NCBI GenBank assembly: GCA_003550305.1
Contig: QKYT01000125.1
Coordinates: 62,001-126,000 of the forward strand
Direction: 5' to 3'
Length of the DNA: 64,000 bases
Origin: Glomus cerebriforme
Lineage: Eukaryota; Glomeromycota; Glomeromycetes; Glomerales; Glomeraceae
The notes under the pieces were generated by a model, which saw only the letters and a program-made list of their open reading frames with translations, had not been told where the DNA came from and did no database searches. Both the position numbers and the translations under genes were made by a program. Each line of letters opens with the position of its first letter. Within the stretch, counting starts at the first letter, position 1. This document shows, one piece after another, positions 54,091-64,000 of the stretch.

Positions 54091-55507
54091 ATGTCAGATA
54101 TCGAAAGTAACGAAGAAACGTTGTTCGATTTTAAAGTAGGAAATTCAGTTGGACAAAGCCGTTCAAATAGAAATCCTTATTTTCACTTTGTGTGTAAGTA
54201 TTTTATCTAATTTCAGTTGTCTAACTTTTCAAACCGGGTAGGCTTATAAATATTTAAATAGTTTATCTTTGTAGTTGGTGAAGAATACGATAAAAGTATT
54301 AACTTTTCAAAACCCGCAAGTATTGAACTTGATGAAAATGAAGATATTATTAAAATTTCTTTTGGTGGAAATTCGGTTTGTGATTACTTATTCATTAAGC
54401 TTCACAATTAGAATTATTAATTAATTTTTATTTTTTTTTTATCAAGGAAAAGGAACCATCCCATTTATTGTCTGGACGAAGATTTGAAGATAACACAGAT
54501 GAAATGGATGATGAAGATGCAGAAAAAAATTATTTATTAATATTTGATGAATCGACAAAAGTAAAATTCTTTTGATTTTGTTTAATTTAATAAATAATTA
54601 AAACTTGAATTAGAAATGTTTAAAATTTTCGTTTTTAAGACTTATACGTTAGAATGTCTGGATTACGAGTTTCATATTGGTAATTTCTCTAATGTTAACG
54701 GTATAAGTCACTCAGATGAAGAATTAGAACGAGAAATAAAGTCTCAATTAATGCAAGAAGGAACGGAAGAGGAAAGCCAATCATATACCCCAAATGGAGG
54801 ATATTTGCCAGATGATTGTGCAGATGAAGATGAGGATTATGGTTACGAAGTAAAATTTAGAGAAGAAATGGAAGTAGAGGGTAATGGAGAAAATGGAATA
54901 ACAAATGATGAATGTGAATATGAAGATGATGGAGATGATGCTTGGATGGAGGATGATCACCTGGAGGAAGTTGATGCGCCATCACCACAACCCGTTGCCG
55001 AAGATGATATGTATGGACCGATAGAAGAAGATGATGATATAACAAAGGATGACATTTCAGGATCATCAAACAGTAGTTCTTCAGGTGTTACTTCGTCATC
55101 ATCGTCTGATTCAGATAATTCTGGTGACGATGGTTCGGATTCAACTGAATCGGAGCTAGAATCTGAACTTGGAGATTTTGAGGCCCAAATGAAACAATCA
55201 ATAAAGAACGCAGCTAAATCTCCTCATACGAAAAAGAATTTGAATACTACAGTAAGTTATAAATATTATATTTACAAATAATTAGTTATTCAGATAATTT
55301 AATATATTATAAAAATCTTTTAGGGAAAAAAATCTAATAGTGTAGGAAGCCCAATTTCCTTAGCCGCATTATTAGGAGGGGGAGGAGGTATGAATCTTTA
55401 TTTTTTCCCTAATACCAATTTGGAATATCATATTTAGTATTTATCATTTTCCTTTGATATTAGCTGAAGAACAAGACCAAGATGACTCGTCTGATGATTC
55501 AGATTAA
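54091..55507 (+). CDS. EAF-family RNA polymerase II elongation cofactor
   Basis: The N-terminal part over the first exons (MSDIESNEETLFDFKVGNSV, then HFVVGEEYDKSINFSKPASIEL, then KNYLLIFDESTKTYTLECLDYEFHIGN) fits the beta-rich EAF domain of ELL-associated factors, which bind ELL and stimulate Pol II elongation. Typical members have an FxxKPxSI..L segment and an LIF..ET..Y.LE.L.. segment, both present. The rest is a long acidic tail (DDDDIT, EDDDGDDAW) rich in Ser/Asp, as in animal EAF1/2, whose acidic C-terminus is an activation domain. The gene ends DDSSDDSD. The assignment rests on the domain pattern rather than a search. Five to seven exons; introns use GTAAGT-like donors. Confidence 0.7.
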
Positions 55508-56112
55508 TTATTATTCTCGATATGATAGGACATTTTCATACGTTATGAGTGTTGAATAAACGGAATAGTGTATTGACTCATGGGTTAATTATCAGACGGT
55601 TATATCCTTTTTTTTCGAAAGGAATTACAAATTGCAATAAAAATATAAATAATGTTTTTACTATCATCACGTGACGTACGGCACTATGAAAAACTAATAA
55701 TCCGTTCAATACGTATAAGAAATAGTTCTTAAGATCAGTGTATTAAGGTTCTCCGATATAATAGTGCAATGGGGCAGATTTAGAGTGGCTTAAATTTTGT
55801 AACGTCGGCTGGTGTATTTTTCCGATATGGAAAATGTATATATGATATAATTACAATCAGAAAAATATTCTCAGGATTTTATCGAATAGTCTTCTGCGAA
55901 ATTTCTAATGTGATTTGCTCTTTATTTGTTTATTTTTTTTTCAACTTTTAGTATATTGTGTATACACTTTCCATATAAATAAAACACTAGTAAAACATTT
56001 AAATTTTTTTTTTTGTAAACTCATATTCAAGGCTCAAACGATTTCCTTTTGAGCACTTATATAGTCACGATTCCTTTCTTATTCTTATTGTACACCTATT
56101 CTTTTTTGTCTC
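55508..56112. promoter_or_regulatory. Upstream region of the velvet gene
   Basis: 605 bases, longer than most spacers here. CACGTG lies at 55668-55673, directly followed by ACGTACG. The last 100 bases are pyrimidine-rich up to the ATG at 56113. A regulatory role is likely for a developmental regulator, but only position supports it. Confidence 0.45.
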
Positions 56113-57668
56113 ATGTACAGCCAACCTGGCGCGCCCTTGCATTCCGAATACCATGGTGCTGGACGTGGAGAATATCCACCTCCTCCAGAGGGTTATTACC
56201 CCCCTCCTCCTCCAATTCCTCCTCACATAGCTCCACTTCCACCGCACCACCCTTATTACGATTATCCCCCTCCCCACCATTACATGTCATACCACCCAGC
56301 TACTATTAACCCAAACATAGTACCTTCGCCAGCACCGCCTTCAGATTTTGGGGATAGAACTCAACAACGCCGTTCAAAATCTAATGCGAATACACCGACT
56401 TCAACATCCGAGAGTGGTGATAAAAATAAGACATCAACATTCACAAAAACAACACCTACTCTACATAAAGCAAGATTCAAAAAAGAGCGATTCGGTACAT
56501 TTGATTCGCCAGCAGGAGGGGAGGATGAAGATAAAAGGTGTGCACGATAGCGAACAATTGGGAAAGGCTTAATTTCAGTTGATATATAAACTTCTTTATT
56601 TCCGGGTATTGTTAAACCCCGAATTTGTTTATTGTTAAACGTGATTGAAGTCTTTGATCATTGAAAAAAAGTAATTCTTGATTCATTATTTCGGATAATA
56701 TCTTATTAACAAATCAAAATTTATCGGAAACTTTTCATGCAGGAAATACACTCTCATAGTTAGTCAGCAACCTTTGCGTGCTCGAATGTGTGGATTTGGA
56801 GAGAAAGATCGGCGACCGATCGACCCACCGCCGATCGTACAATTAGTAGTAACTGATGAGAAGGGGAATCCTGACACTGGGTGAGTTTAAGATATTATTT
56901 TAATTATTAAATAAACTCCATTTCCTTAATTATTATTTTGAACGAAATAACTTTATCATTTTCAATATATAGCGCGAACTTAAGGTTGTGTGCATTTACT
57001 AACATCATGTATATTTATATTCCTTTAATATACTGATATTTTATATGCGATAAATTATTTATTTTACATCTAGAATGTTACAAAATCCTTTTTTCGTTCT
57101 TCATGTCACTCTTTGGTCTGAAGATGGACGAGATGAACGAAATGTGATTAGCAACCCGCCAAAAACAACACGAGTACTTATGGGATCACTTGTTTCATCT
57201 CCAGCCATTCTCAAGAATACCACAGGAGAACAAGGATGCTATTTCTGCTTTCCTGATCTTTCTATACGTACAGAAGGAAAATACACCCTAAAGTTTTCTT
57301 TAATGAAGCTGGGAACGTAAGTTTAATCATCTCACTTCTTGATGTTTTAAATAATTTTCTTTTTCTTAAAACACAAATCTTTATATCTGTACATTTTTAA
57401 TATTAGTGAAGATAGACTAATTAATACAAGAACAGAGATAATTGCTACTACATATTCAGATCCTTTTACCGTATATTCAGCAAAGAAATTTCCTGGGATG
57501 ACAGGTGAGAATTTCGTTCAATTATTACAATCTATAACTCTGATAATATATTAATGCATTAATAAATCTATTTTAGAATCAACGGAATTATCTAAAGCTT
57601 TTGCAAAGCAAGGATTAAAAATTCCAATTCGAAATGATGTACGTCCGAGGAAAGTTGCTGAGGATTAG
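56113..57668 (+). CDS. Velvet-domain regulator (VosA/VelB type)
   Basis: Velvet proteins are fungal-specific, NF-kB-fold DNA-binding factors controlling development, sporulation and secondary metabolism. Five exons (56113-56537, 56743-56880, 57074-57316, 57407-57504, 57577-57668) encode 331 residues. A Pro/Tyr/His-rich N-terminus (about 1-80, [13 protein letters not shown]) precedes the velvet domain, which begins [31 protein letters not shown] and continues [45 protein letters not shown] and [18 protein letters not shown]. The [24 protein letters not shown] ending is closest to VosA/VelB rather than VeA. The domain is complete. In dikarya, members act as hetero-complexes with VeA; partners here are unknown. 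Confidence 0.93.
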
Positions 57669-58406
57669 TATTGATTGAAATCGAATTTAAGTGAGCTGAA
57701 ATTGTAAAAAACAAAATTAATCGATCGAAAAATATATATTGTAAGCTGAGAGGTATTTACTGCAATGAATGAAATGTAGCAGGATATTAAGCGTAATTTA
57801 TAATATATGTAAAATCACACACCAAATCATTTTACAAACCTAATTTATTAGTCGAACTTTCCTCCTTTTCATTTAGTTTGATTTTCTGTATATTATGGTT
57901 TTTTAATCTTCTAAGATGAATAGAAATTATATATGATGAATATACAATATCTAATGATACATCGAGAGATAAAAATAAAAGCGACAGAATGGAATTCATA
58001 ATGTGTATCACGAAATTTATATTAATTATAGGCACATTTTTTCGTAGCTGCAAGTGACAATTTGTAAAATCTATTCAATTTAGATTTAATTGAGAAAAAT
58101 AAGATATTTTATGAAGAATATAAGGTTAATAAATTAGTCCAGTAATAAATTGCATAAAGTTTGAAAGTTTTTATAAATAACACGGGACTATATAATTCCA
58201 GCCGGCACTATGAGTAATAAATTGCCTTATTTGAGGGATGTCTAAAGCAAAGTGTACGTCAGTAATGCTGTAATGTCGGGATAGGTAAATATTATTGGTT
58301 ATCGACTAGTGAGACCTGGTACAGGACTACGGGTAAATAAATCACGTCTATAAAAATTATAAATACAAATACGCGTACTTCAAGGGTTTTAAAAACATTT
58401 AAAGTC
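57669..58406. other. Intergenic, velvet to PRI2
   Basis: 738 bases. A minus-strand ORF at 57832-58053 (73 residues) has no recognisable motif and is not annotated. The right end, near 58260-58400, is slightly GC-richer and probably holds the PRI2 promoter. Confidence 0.4.
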
Positions 58407-60529
58407 ATGTTTTCAAGTACTGATACAAACAATAAACGCGCTTTAGCAAGTTCTAATATAAGAGGAGACCGTTATGAAGTTAAGAGACACCAGAAATATC
58501 CGCATGCTCTTAATTTTTATAGTGTACCTCCAACTGAAGAAATTACCATTGACGAATTTGAAGGTTTCGCTTTTGATAGGTTACAAGGTATATTTCTACG
58601 AAAAATATAATTTATTTACGTGAAATACGTATTATGTTCAAAAAAATTTAGTTATCTATTGTTATCCTAAGTATTAAAAGCGCTGGAAGGAGCAATATTA
58701 CGTAACAAGTCAGAAGAAGACATAAAAGATATAGATAAGAAGTTATCGCTTCCATTACACTCAGACGATGCAGCTAAAGCATATCCGTTAGAAGAAGAAA
58801 GAAGGAAAGATCACATATCCCACTTTATTTTAAGATTAGCTTATTCTAGAACGTAAGAAATAACTTTCATATTAATGACATTAATGTAAAAATATTTATA
58901 ATTTATCTATACTGATTATTTGTTTTAATTAAAGTGTTGATTTAAGAAATTGGTTCTTAAAATATGAATGTGCTTTATTCAAGTAAGCATCGATATGAAT
59001 GAATGTTTATAATGTTTGCATCTGCCTGATTAAATTAATACATATTTTTTATATGGGATAGATTAAGATTTATAAGGGAAAATAAAGAGGAAAGATTGGC
59101 ATTTCTAAACAATGAAAATATTAGATGGAAAAATGTATGATTTAAATCAATTATCTTTGATTAATTGCATTGAATTAATTAAATTCAAATTATTTTATTC
59201 TATAAGTTAAGCCAAGCTGAAAGGGAATTAATGAGAGAAAAATTTACGAAAGAGGAATCAAATGCTTGTTCAATTACTTATGATGACGAACTTTTTGAGG
59301 TACAAGAAATCTGAATTTTGTAGATTATCTGTATTTTTTTTTAAGCTTTCCTATTATTCGTTCAACTTAGATTGATTTTGAGAAAGTACCAGATCTTGTC
59401 GCAAAACGCGCCGTTTATATAAAAGAGGGTAAAGCTTATGTTCCAACAACCGAGCAAATATCTCTCGTTATGTATGAATTTCGTCAGAGACTTGCAAAAG
59501 CGCTAGAAGTACGGTCATTTCTATTGTATTGCTCTTAACATCATTAGTTTCGCATGTTTAAAATGTATTTCATATTATTTCTATAGTTAGCAAGCAAGTC
59601 ATTTATTACTTTAAGAAATGAACGAATTATGCCGATGTTGGATGAAATTATCAAATATGATGGAAGAACGCAGACAACAAACAATTACTCTCTTATTGAT
59701 AACCCAAATGCAGATAACGTGCATCAGGTAAAATTTAAATATCATATTATTTATTAAATGACAAAATTCTCATTTTTTTTTATTATTTGACATTAGCTGG
59801 CTGAACATTTTCCATTATGTATGCAACATTTGTACCAAAATCTTTGCGAGAAACATCATTTGAAACATTTTGCTAGAATACAATTCAATTTATTCCTCAA
59901 GGTATTTTCATCGCTCCTATTAGAATTATAGAAATTTCAGATGATATTTATACGAGATTTTAATTTTATAGGGAATTGGATTAACTGTTGAAGAAGCACT
60001 TGCTTTTTGGAGAAAATCATTTTCTGAAATCGATGAAGCCAAGTTTCTAAAAGATTACGCATATAATATTAGGCATAACTATGGTTTAGAAGGAAAACGC
60101 CAAGATTATAAACCTTTAAAGTAAGTTTTTTGGTTATTGTTTTTTTTTCATTTGATTGATCGATTAAATTTTAAAAATATTATTTTCTTTAGTTGTATGT
60201 CTATTATATCGAGCTATCGGCCTAATTCAGGAGAAATTCATGGATGTCCTTTTCGAGAATTTTCTCAATCGAATTTAAGCGCTAAATTGGTACAAATGGG
60301 AGTAAGAGATGAAGAACATATAAAAGAAATTTTAAATCTTACTGAAGGGGAACATTATCAAATCGCTTGTACTAAATATTTTGAGATTACCAGAGGGTTA
60401 TCAGATAAAAATAATGACAATGTTATTATAGGAACAATTGAACATCCAAATGAATATTTGAATGCAAGTGTTTCTAATGAAAAAAATAGGATGAAAATGA
60501 ATAATAAAGATAAAATGGTGAATAAATGA
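58407..60529 (+). CDS. PRI2: DNA primase large subunit
   Basis: Iron-sulfur subunit of the polymerase alpha-primase complex that lays RNA-DNA primers in replication. About ten exons run from MFSSTDTNNKRAL (ATG 58407) to TGA 60527-60529. N-terminal landmarks: [36 protein letters not shown] and LPLHSDD. The C-terminal domain carries the four expected cluster cysteines: FPLCMQHL, NCMSIISSYRPNSGE, HGCPFRE and YQIACTKYFE. The ARIQFNLFLKGIGLTVEEAL helix and YNIRHNYGLEGKRQDY loop are also present. A small first exon (58407-58587) ends in a GTATAT donor. The last exon ends in a low-complexity Asn/Lys tail. Intact. Confidence 0.95.
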
Positions 60530-60723
60530 AAAACAGGAATTACTGTATAATAAAAATTTAACGATTTATTTCTCGATTTATATTCTGGTATAGCCACGTG
60601 ACACAGATGAGATAAGATCTAAAAGTTAAGACCCTTCGATCAGGATGAAAGCTTTCCAATATTTTATATCAAAATTCCAATTTGATAAATTCGAAAACGG
60701 TAAATCAAATTTAAACGTACAAA

Positions 60724-61931
60724 ATGTCAATTCGAAATATTTCAATATATCTGCTAAGGACTTCTAGATCGAATTATGATTGGAAATTTGCGAGTTTATA
60801 TCGATTGACCTCAAGAAGAGGATATTCTACAAGTGCGGATAATTCTGTTGAAACACAAGCGAATAATATTAAAACGCATGATAGTGCAAATGAAACTATT
60901 ACTAAAACCAACGAGAGTCCTTCAGTGAATATACGAAAAAGTAACTCATTCGCAAATAGGCGTAGGCCTAATCGTGAGGTAAATGGAATAAATCCATCCC
61001 AAACGGTTAAACAAACTGTACCTTTGCCTTCTTCTTTGTTAAGAACTTGGGAAAAATCTGAAGAAATGTTACACTTGAATTTTTTGAATACAGGTGGGTT
61101 AAAAAAATTATTAAAATTATTTCAACAAATTTTCCAATTAAAAAGTTAATTATAATAATTATATATAGATCCATATATAAGATCATATCAAAATACTTAT
61201 ATTACTAAACTCCCACTTACTGTAACCCGTCGAGATATTGAAATGTTAACTAAAGGAATCTTTCCTGATCATGAAAAAATCATTAATAAAAGTAAGTAAT
61301 ACGTTCAATATAAAATCTATAACAATTATTCGAGTAATCTTATATACTTCATTGTATAGTTTTCATTGTATACAATAATTATTATAAACCAACCGGATCT
61401 GCATGGATACAATTCAATGACTCGAGGAATGCTGTGCGTTTTGTTAAATATGCTAATCATAAAACTTTTTATGGAAACAAATTAAATATTGAATTAATGG
61501 TAACCTAGTTTCTTTTAATCTTTTCTTGTAAAGTAATAATTCATTTACTAATGTAATTACATTTTTATAGAGATATATCCCCGAGGAAACTCAAATGGAT
61601 CCATTAAATTTTCGTGCTGATAAATGTATTGTTTTAACAGGATTGCCACGGGATATAACCAAACCCTTTCTAGAGGAATTTATTAAAAATCATGCTACCG
61701 AAAAAAATTTAAATCTCGTCGATGTCACTTCAAGGTATGTACTCTACATAATATATGATTATAATAACTTATTTAACATCATCTAATAATGATATTTATT
61801 TTAGTAATACAACATATAGCAAATGGTTGATATTATTAAATAATGTAGAAGATACTTATTTCGTATTCAGTAGATTACATAATAAATTTATTGATAAGAA
61901 TTTTCAAATCAAGGCGAGAGTTATAAAATAA
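60724..61931 (+). CDS. Mitochondrial-type protein with two RRM-like domains
   Basis: MSIRNISIYLLRTSRSNYDWKF and a nearby RRGYSTS segment form an Arg/Ser-rich, acid-poor N-terminus that looks like a mitochondrial presequence. A disordered linker (residues about 40-120) follows. Two RRM-like folds come next: one near TYITKLPLTVTRRDIEML with GSAWIQFNDSRNAVRFV, and a second near CIVLTGLPRDITKPFLEEF. Five or so exons; the stop TAA is at 61929-61931. The RNP motifs are weak, so an RNA-binding role (organellar RNA or ribosome) is an inference. The gene converges on the aldo-keto reductase, leaving only 26 bases between the stop codons. Confidence 0.65.
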
Positions 61932-61957
61932 TGTTATTAAATCGAAAATAGAACAAT

Positions 61958-63305
61958 TTAATAAATATTGGTGGGATCCCAACAGAAGCGTCTCTTTTGC
62001 GTTTCACTCAAAGAATCAAGAGATTCCATATCCTAAAGATTTTTTTTTTTTATTTATATATATTAGTAATAATAGTTATGAAAGAATAAACTCTTTATAT
62101 AAAAGTTAAAAATATTTACTTGCTCCGTTAATTCAAAATGAAATATATTCGCGTTTAAACTTATTCGTTCTGGCGTAACAGACTTGGGTATTACGATAGC
62201 ATCATGTTGGTAGCCCCATCTTAATAAAACTTGTGCTGGAGTGACTTCATGTTTATCGGCAATTTCTTTTAGAATAGGAATATCAATTTCCCCATTTATT
62301 AGCTTTCCTTGGCCAACACTTGAATAAGCTTCTACTTGGATATTATGCTTTTTACATAGATCAAGTATATCCTTTTGATATAAAAGCGGATGCAATTCGA
62401 ATTGTAATACTTGTGGGACTATAGTACAATATGATAATAATTCGGTAATATGACGATGAGTATAGTTGCTTATTCCAATAGATCGTACTTTTCCTTCCGA
62501 ATATAATTTTTCTAGAGCTTCCCAACTTCCTTTACGGTTTTCTGCATGCTTTAGATCTGATGGGTTTAGTTTTTGTGTCCTAATTATATAAGTTTATGAT
62601 TATGAGACAATGGAAGGTATCAAGGTCAAACAGTATAAATATTATATGATTTAATAGTTATCTCACCCAGGCCAGTGAATTAAAAATAGATCGAGGTAAT
62701 CAAACTTCCATCTTTTCAAAGAACATGAGAACGCTATATAAAAGAATGTTAATATATTTGATCGAAATAGACACGAACAAAAGATAATGTATTGGACAAT
62801 AACAACCTTTTAGACAGCAATCATATCCCTGATCCTTTGGAGCTAAATAAATATATAGTCGTTAATCGACTAGGATTATATAAACACATAAATTTAAATA
62901 AAATCAACTAACAAAGCTTGCTCGTAATAAAAAAATCTTCTCGTTTAAGGCCCAATGAAGTATCATCAATCAATTCCTTTAGAGTTTTTCCAATTGATTC
63001 TTCATTGTTATATCCAATTGCTGAATCTATAGGATAGATAAAGTAGAAAAATAAGATAAAATATCATTAAACTATTTCATCATCAACAATTTATATACCA
63101 ATAAGTCTATATCCAGATGCGATAGCACTTTTTACGGCTTTATCAATATCTTCACATTTTTTCATTCGGTACGTACCCACTAAATAAAAACAAGAGCAAA
63201 AGTTAATATTGATTAAAGTAAATATAATGAAAAATATTGATAATTACACCCAAGAGCAGGAATTTTTACTCCATTTTTAAGAGCAAAATTCGGAATTGAA
63301 GACAT
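61958..63305 (-). CDS. Aldo-keto reductase
   Basis: NADPH-dependent carbonyl reductase with a TIM barrel, cytosolic. The start was set at ATG 63305 (MSSIPNFALKNGVKIPALG); a longer frame starting at 63413 adds residues without homology. Family landmarks: IPALG (start of strand 1), DSAIGYNNEESIGKTL (catalytic Asp and Tyr), FFITSK (catalytic Lys), YLDLFLIHWPG (catalytic His), QVEAYSSVGQGKL, VLLRWGYQHDAIVIPKSVTPERI (cofactor binding) and NIFHFELTE. The last exon ends RRFCWDPTNIY with TAA at 61958-61960. Several short exons, each with TAG or CAG acceptors on the minus strand. Substrate cannot be told; the pattern is the fungal AKR3/AKR5-like group. Confidence 0.92.
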
Positions 63306-63571
63306 TTTCATGAAGATAACCACCCTACCGTTACTAAAAAATTTTCGCTCCACGTGATTCACTGTCCATACGACATCATGTGCTTTTAAAATAGCATCTC
63401 TTAATCGGGTCATCTCTAACCATACAAATTGCTATATAATTCAATTTTTTTGTGTTATTTAGATTATTATCCAGAAAAGTACAGAATTTGTTGTGCAGTA
63501 CAACATATCTGATAGATTTATATAAAGGATGAAAATTCTATAGATTTTCTAATTCTTTAAAAAAAAAATCA
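63306..63571. promoter_or_regulatory. Divergent promoter, aldo-keto reductase / BEM46-like
   Basis: 266 bases between two divergent starts. CACGTG occurs at 63351-63356, some 45 bases before the reductase start, and an A tract precedes the hydrolase ATG. Confidence 0.45.
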
Positions 63572-64000
63572 ATGGAATCCTGTGTCAAATATTTTAAATA
63601 TTTTATTACCGCTGCTGCTTTTGTTGGTTCATTTCAATGTAATTTATTATACCTTGCGAATTATCCAGAAGGTTCAAGAGAATATGTAAGAATTTTATAA
63701 ATTATTTGGCAGTAATTTTTTGAATTCTTACTATCTTACTATGCTTAAGGTACCAAAACCATCGGAATATTTTTTGCCATTCAAAGAAGTAACATTGACT
63801 ACGTCCGATAATGTTAAAATTCGAATATATGTTATACAACAAGAACACAATGCACATGAGAGACCAACAATATTATTTTGTCACGTGAGTATTTTAATTT
63901 TTTCGTAAAATTTCAATTTATTTTACCACAAGTATTAATGAGATAATCCCCCTTTAGGGAAATGCCGGAAATATGGTAAAATATTCAAGATAATAATATA
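63572..64000 (+). CDS. BEM46/ABHD13-like alpha/beta hydrolase (5' part)
   Basis: Truncated by the window end. Exons 63572-63685, 63750-63884 and 63958-63975 are in frame, with another donor (GTAAAA) after ATG at 63975. It starts with a hydrophobic stretch (FKYFITAAAFVGSFQCNLLYL, a signal anchor) followed by NYPEGSREYVPKPSEYFLPFKEVTLTT. The pattern PEGSR..V..P, then ILFCHGNAGNM, is the oxyanion-loop HGNAGN motif of Bem46/ABHD13 hydrolases, membrane proteins linked to polarity in fungi. The nucleophile region lies beyond the window. Confidence 0.85.

Noticed and set aside
63306..63413. Extended N-terminus for the aldo-keto reductase
   Set aside because: The extra 36 residues have no family similarity, and the downstream ATG gives the usual AKR beginning.

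Overview
The window is eukaryotic nuclear DNA from an AT-rich, intron-rich fungus. The velvet-domain regulator, MET13-type methylenetetrahydrofolate reductase, a DOCK exchange factor, short introns (mostly 50-120 nt, GTAAGT...TAG), a Crinkler-type relic and Helitron-like ends together fit an early-diverging fungus. An arbuscular-mycorrhizal Glomeromycotina (Rhizophagus-like) is my best guess. That placement is inference; no rRNA or other taxonomic marker is present.

Left gene block (1-23.3 kb): eIF3g, PGAP3/PER1, an Rpr2/Snm1-like RNase P/MRP protein, a MITE-like element, MTHFR, a protein with three dsRNA-binding domains, a small bublin-like coiled-coil protein, a DOCK GEF with a 5.6-kb uninterrupted exon, the splicing factor CLF1 (12 exons) and an STK16/ENV7-type kinase. 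I rebuilt most exon structures base by base, and reading frame is kept across every junction given.

Central repeat block (23.3-38.3 kb): almost gene-free. It holds a decayed Ty3/gypsy reverse transcriptase, small inverted-repeat elements, Helitron-like hairpin termini, an 870-bp assembly gap (N), and three tandem arrays. The repeat units of these arrays look like complete exon-intron cassettes: 5' splice site, branch-point-like CTAAC/CTAAT, pyrimidine tract, AG. In the first array each 5' splice site sits inside a hairpin. These arrays are the most unusual signal in the window. The block also has a Crinkler-like pseudogene, a decayed multi-exon gene and a small intact-looking gene for a repeat coiled-coil protein with a likely mitochondrial presequence.

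Right gene block (38.3-64 kb): cullin-1 (18 exons), an FGDF-motif trafficking-type protein, a C2H2 zinc-finger factor, the rRNA methyltransferase SPB1, TCF25/RQC1, an EAF-family elongation cofactor, a velvet regulator, the DNA primase large subunit PRI2, a mitochondrial RRM protein, an aldo-keto reductase and the start of a BEM46/ABHD13-like hydrolase. These are mostly single-copy housekeeping genes (translation, ribosome biogenesis, splicing, replication, ubiquitination). They are not operonic; neighbours are divergent or convergent with short spacers. No tRNA, rRNA or CRISPR was seen.
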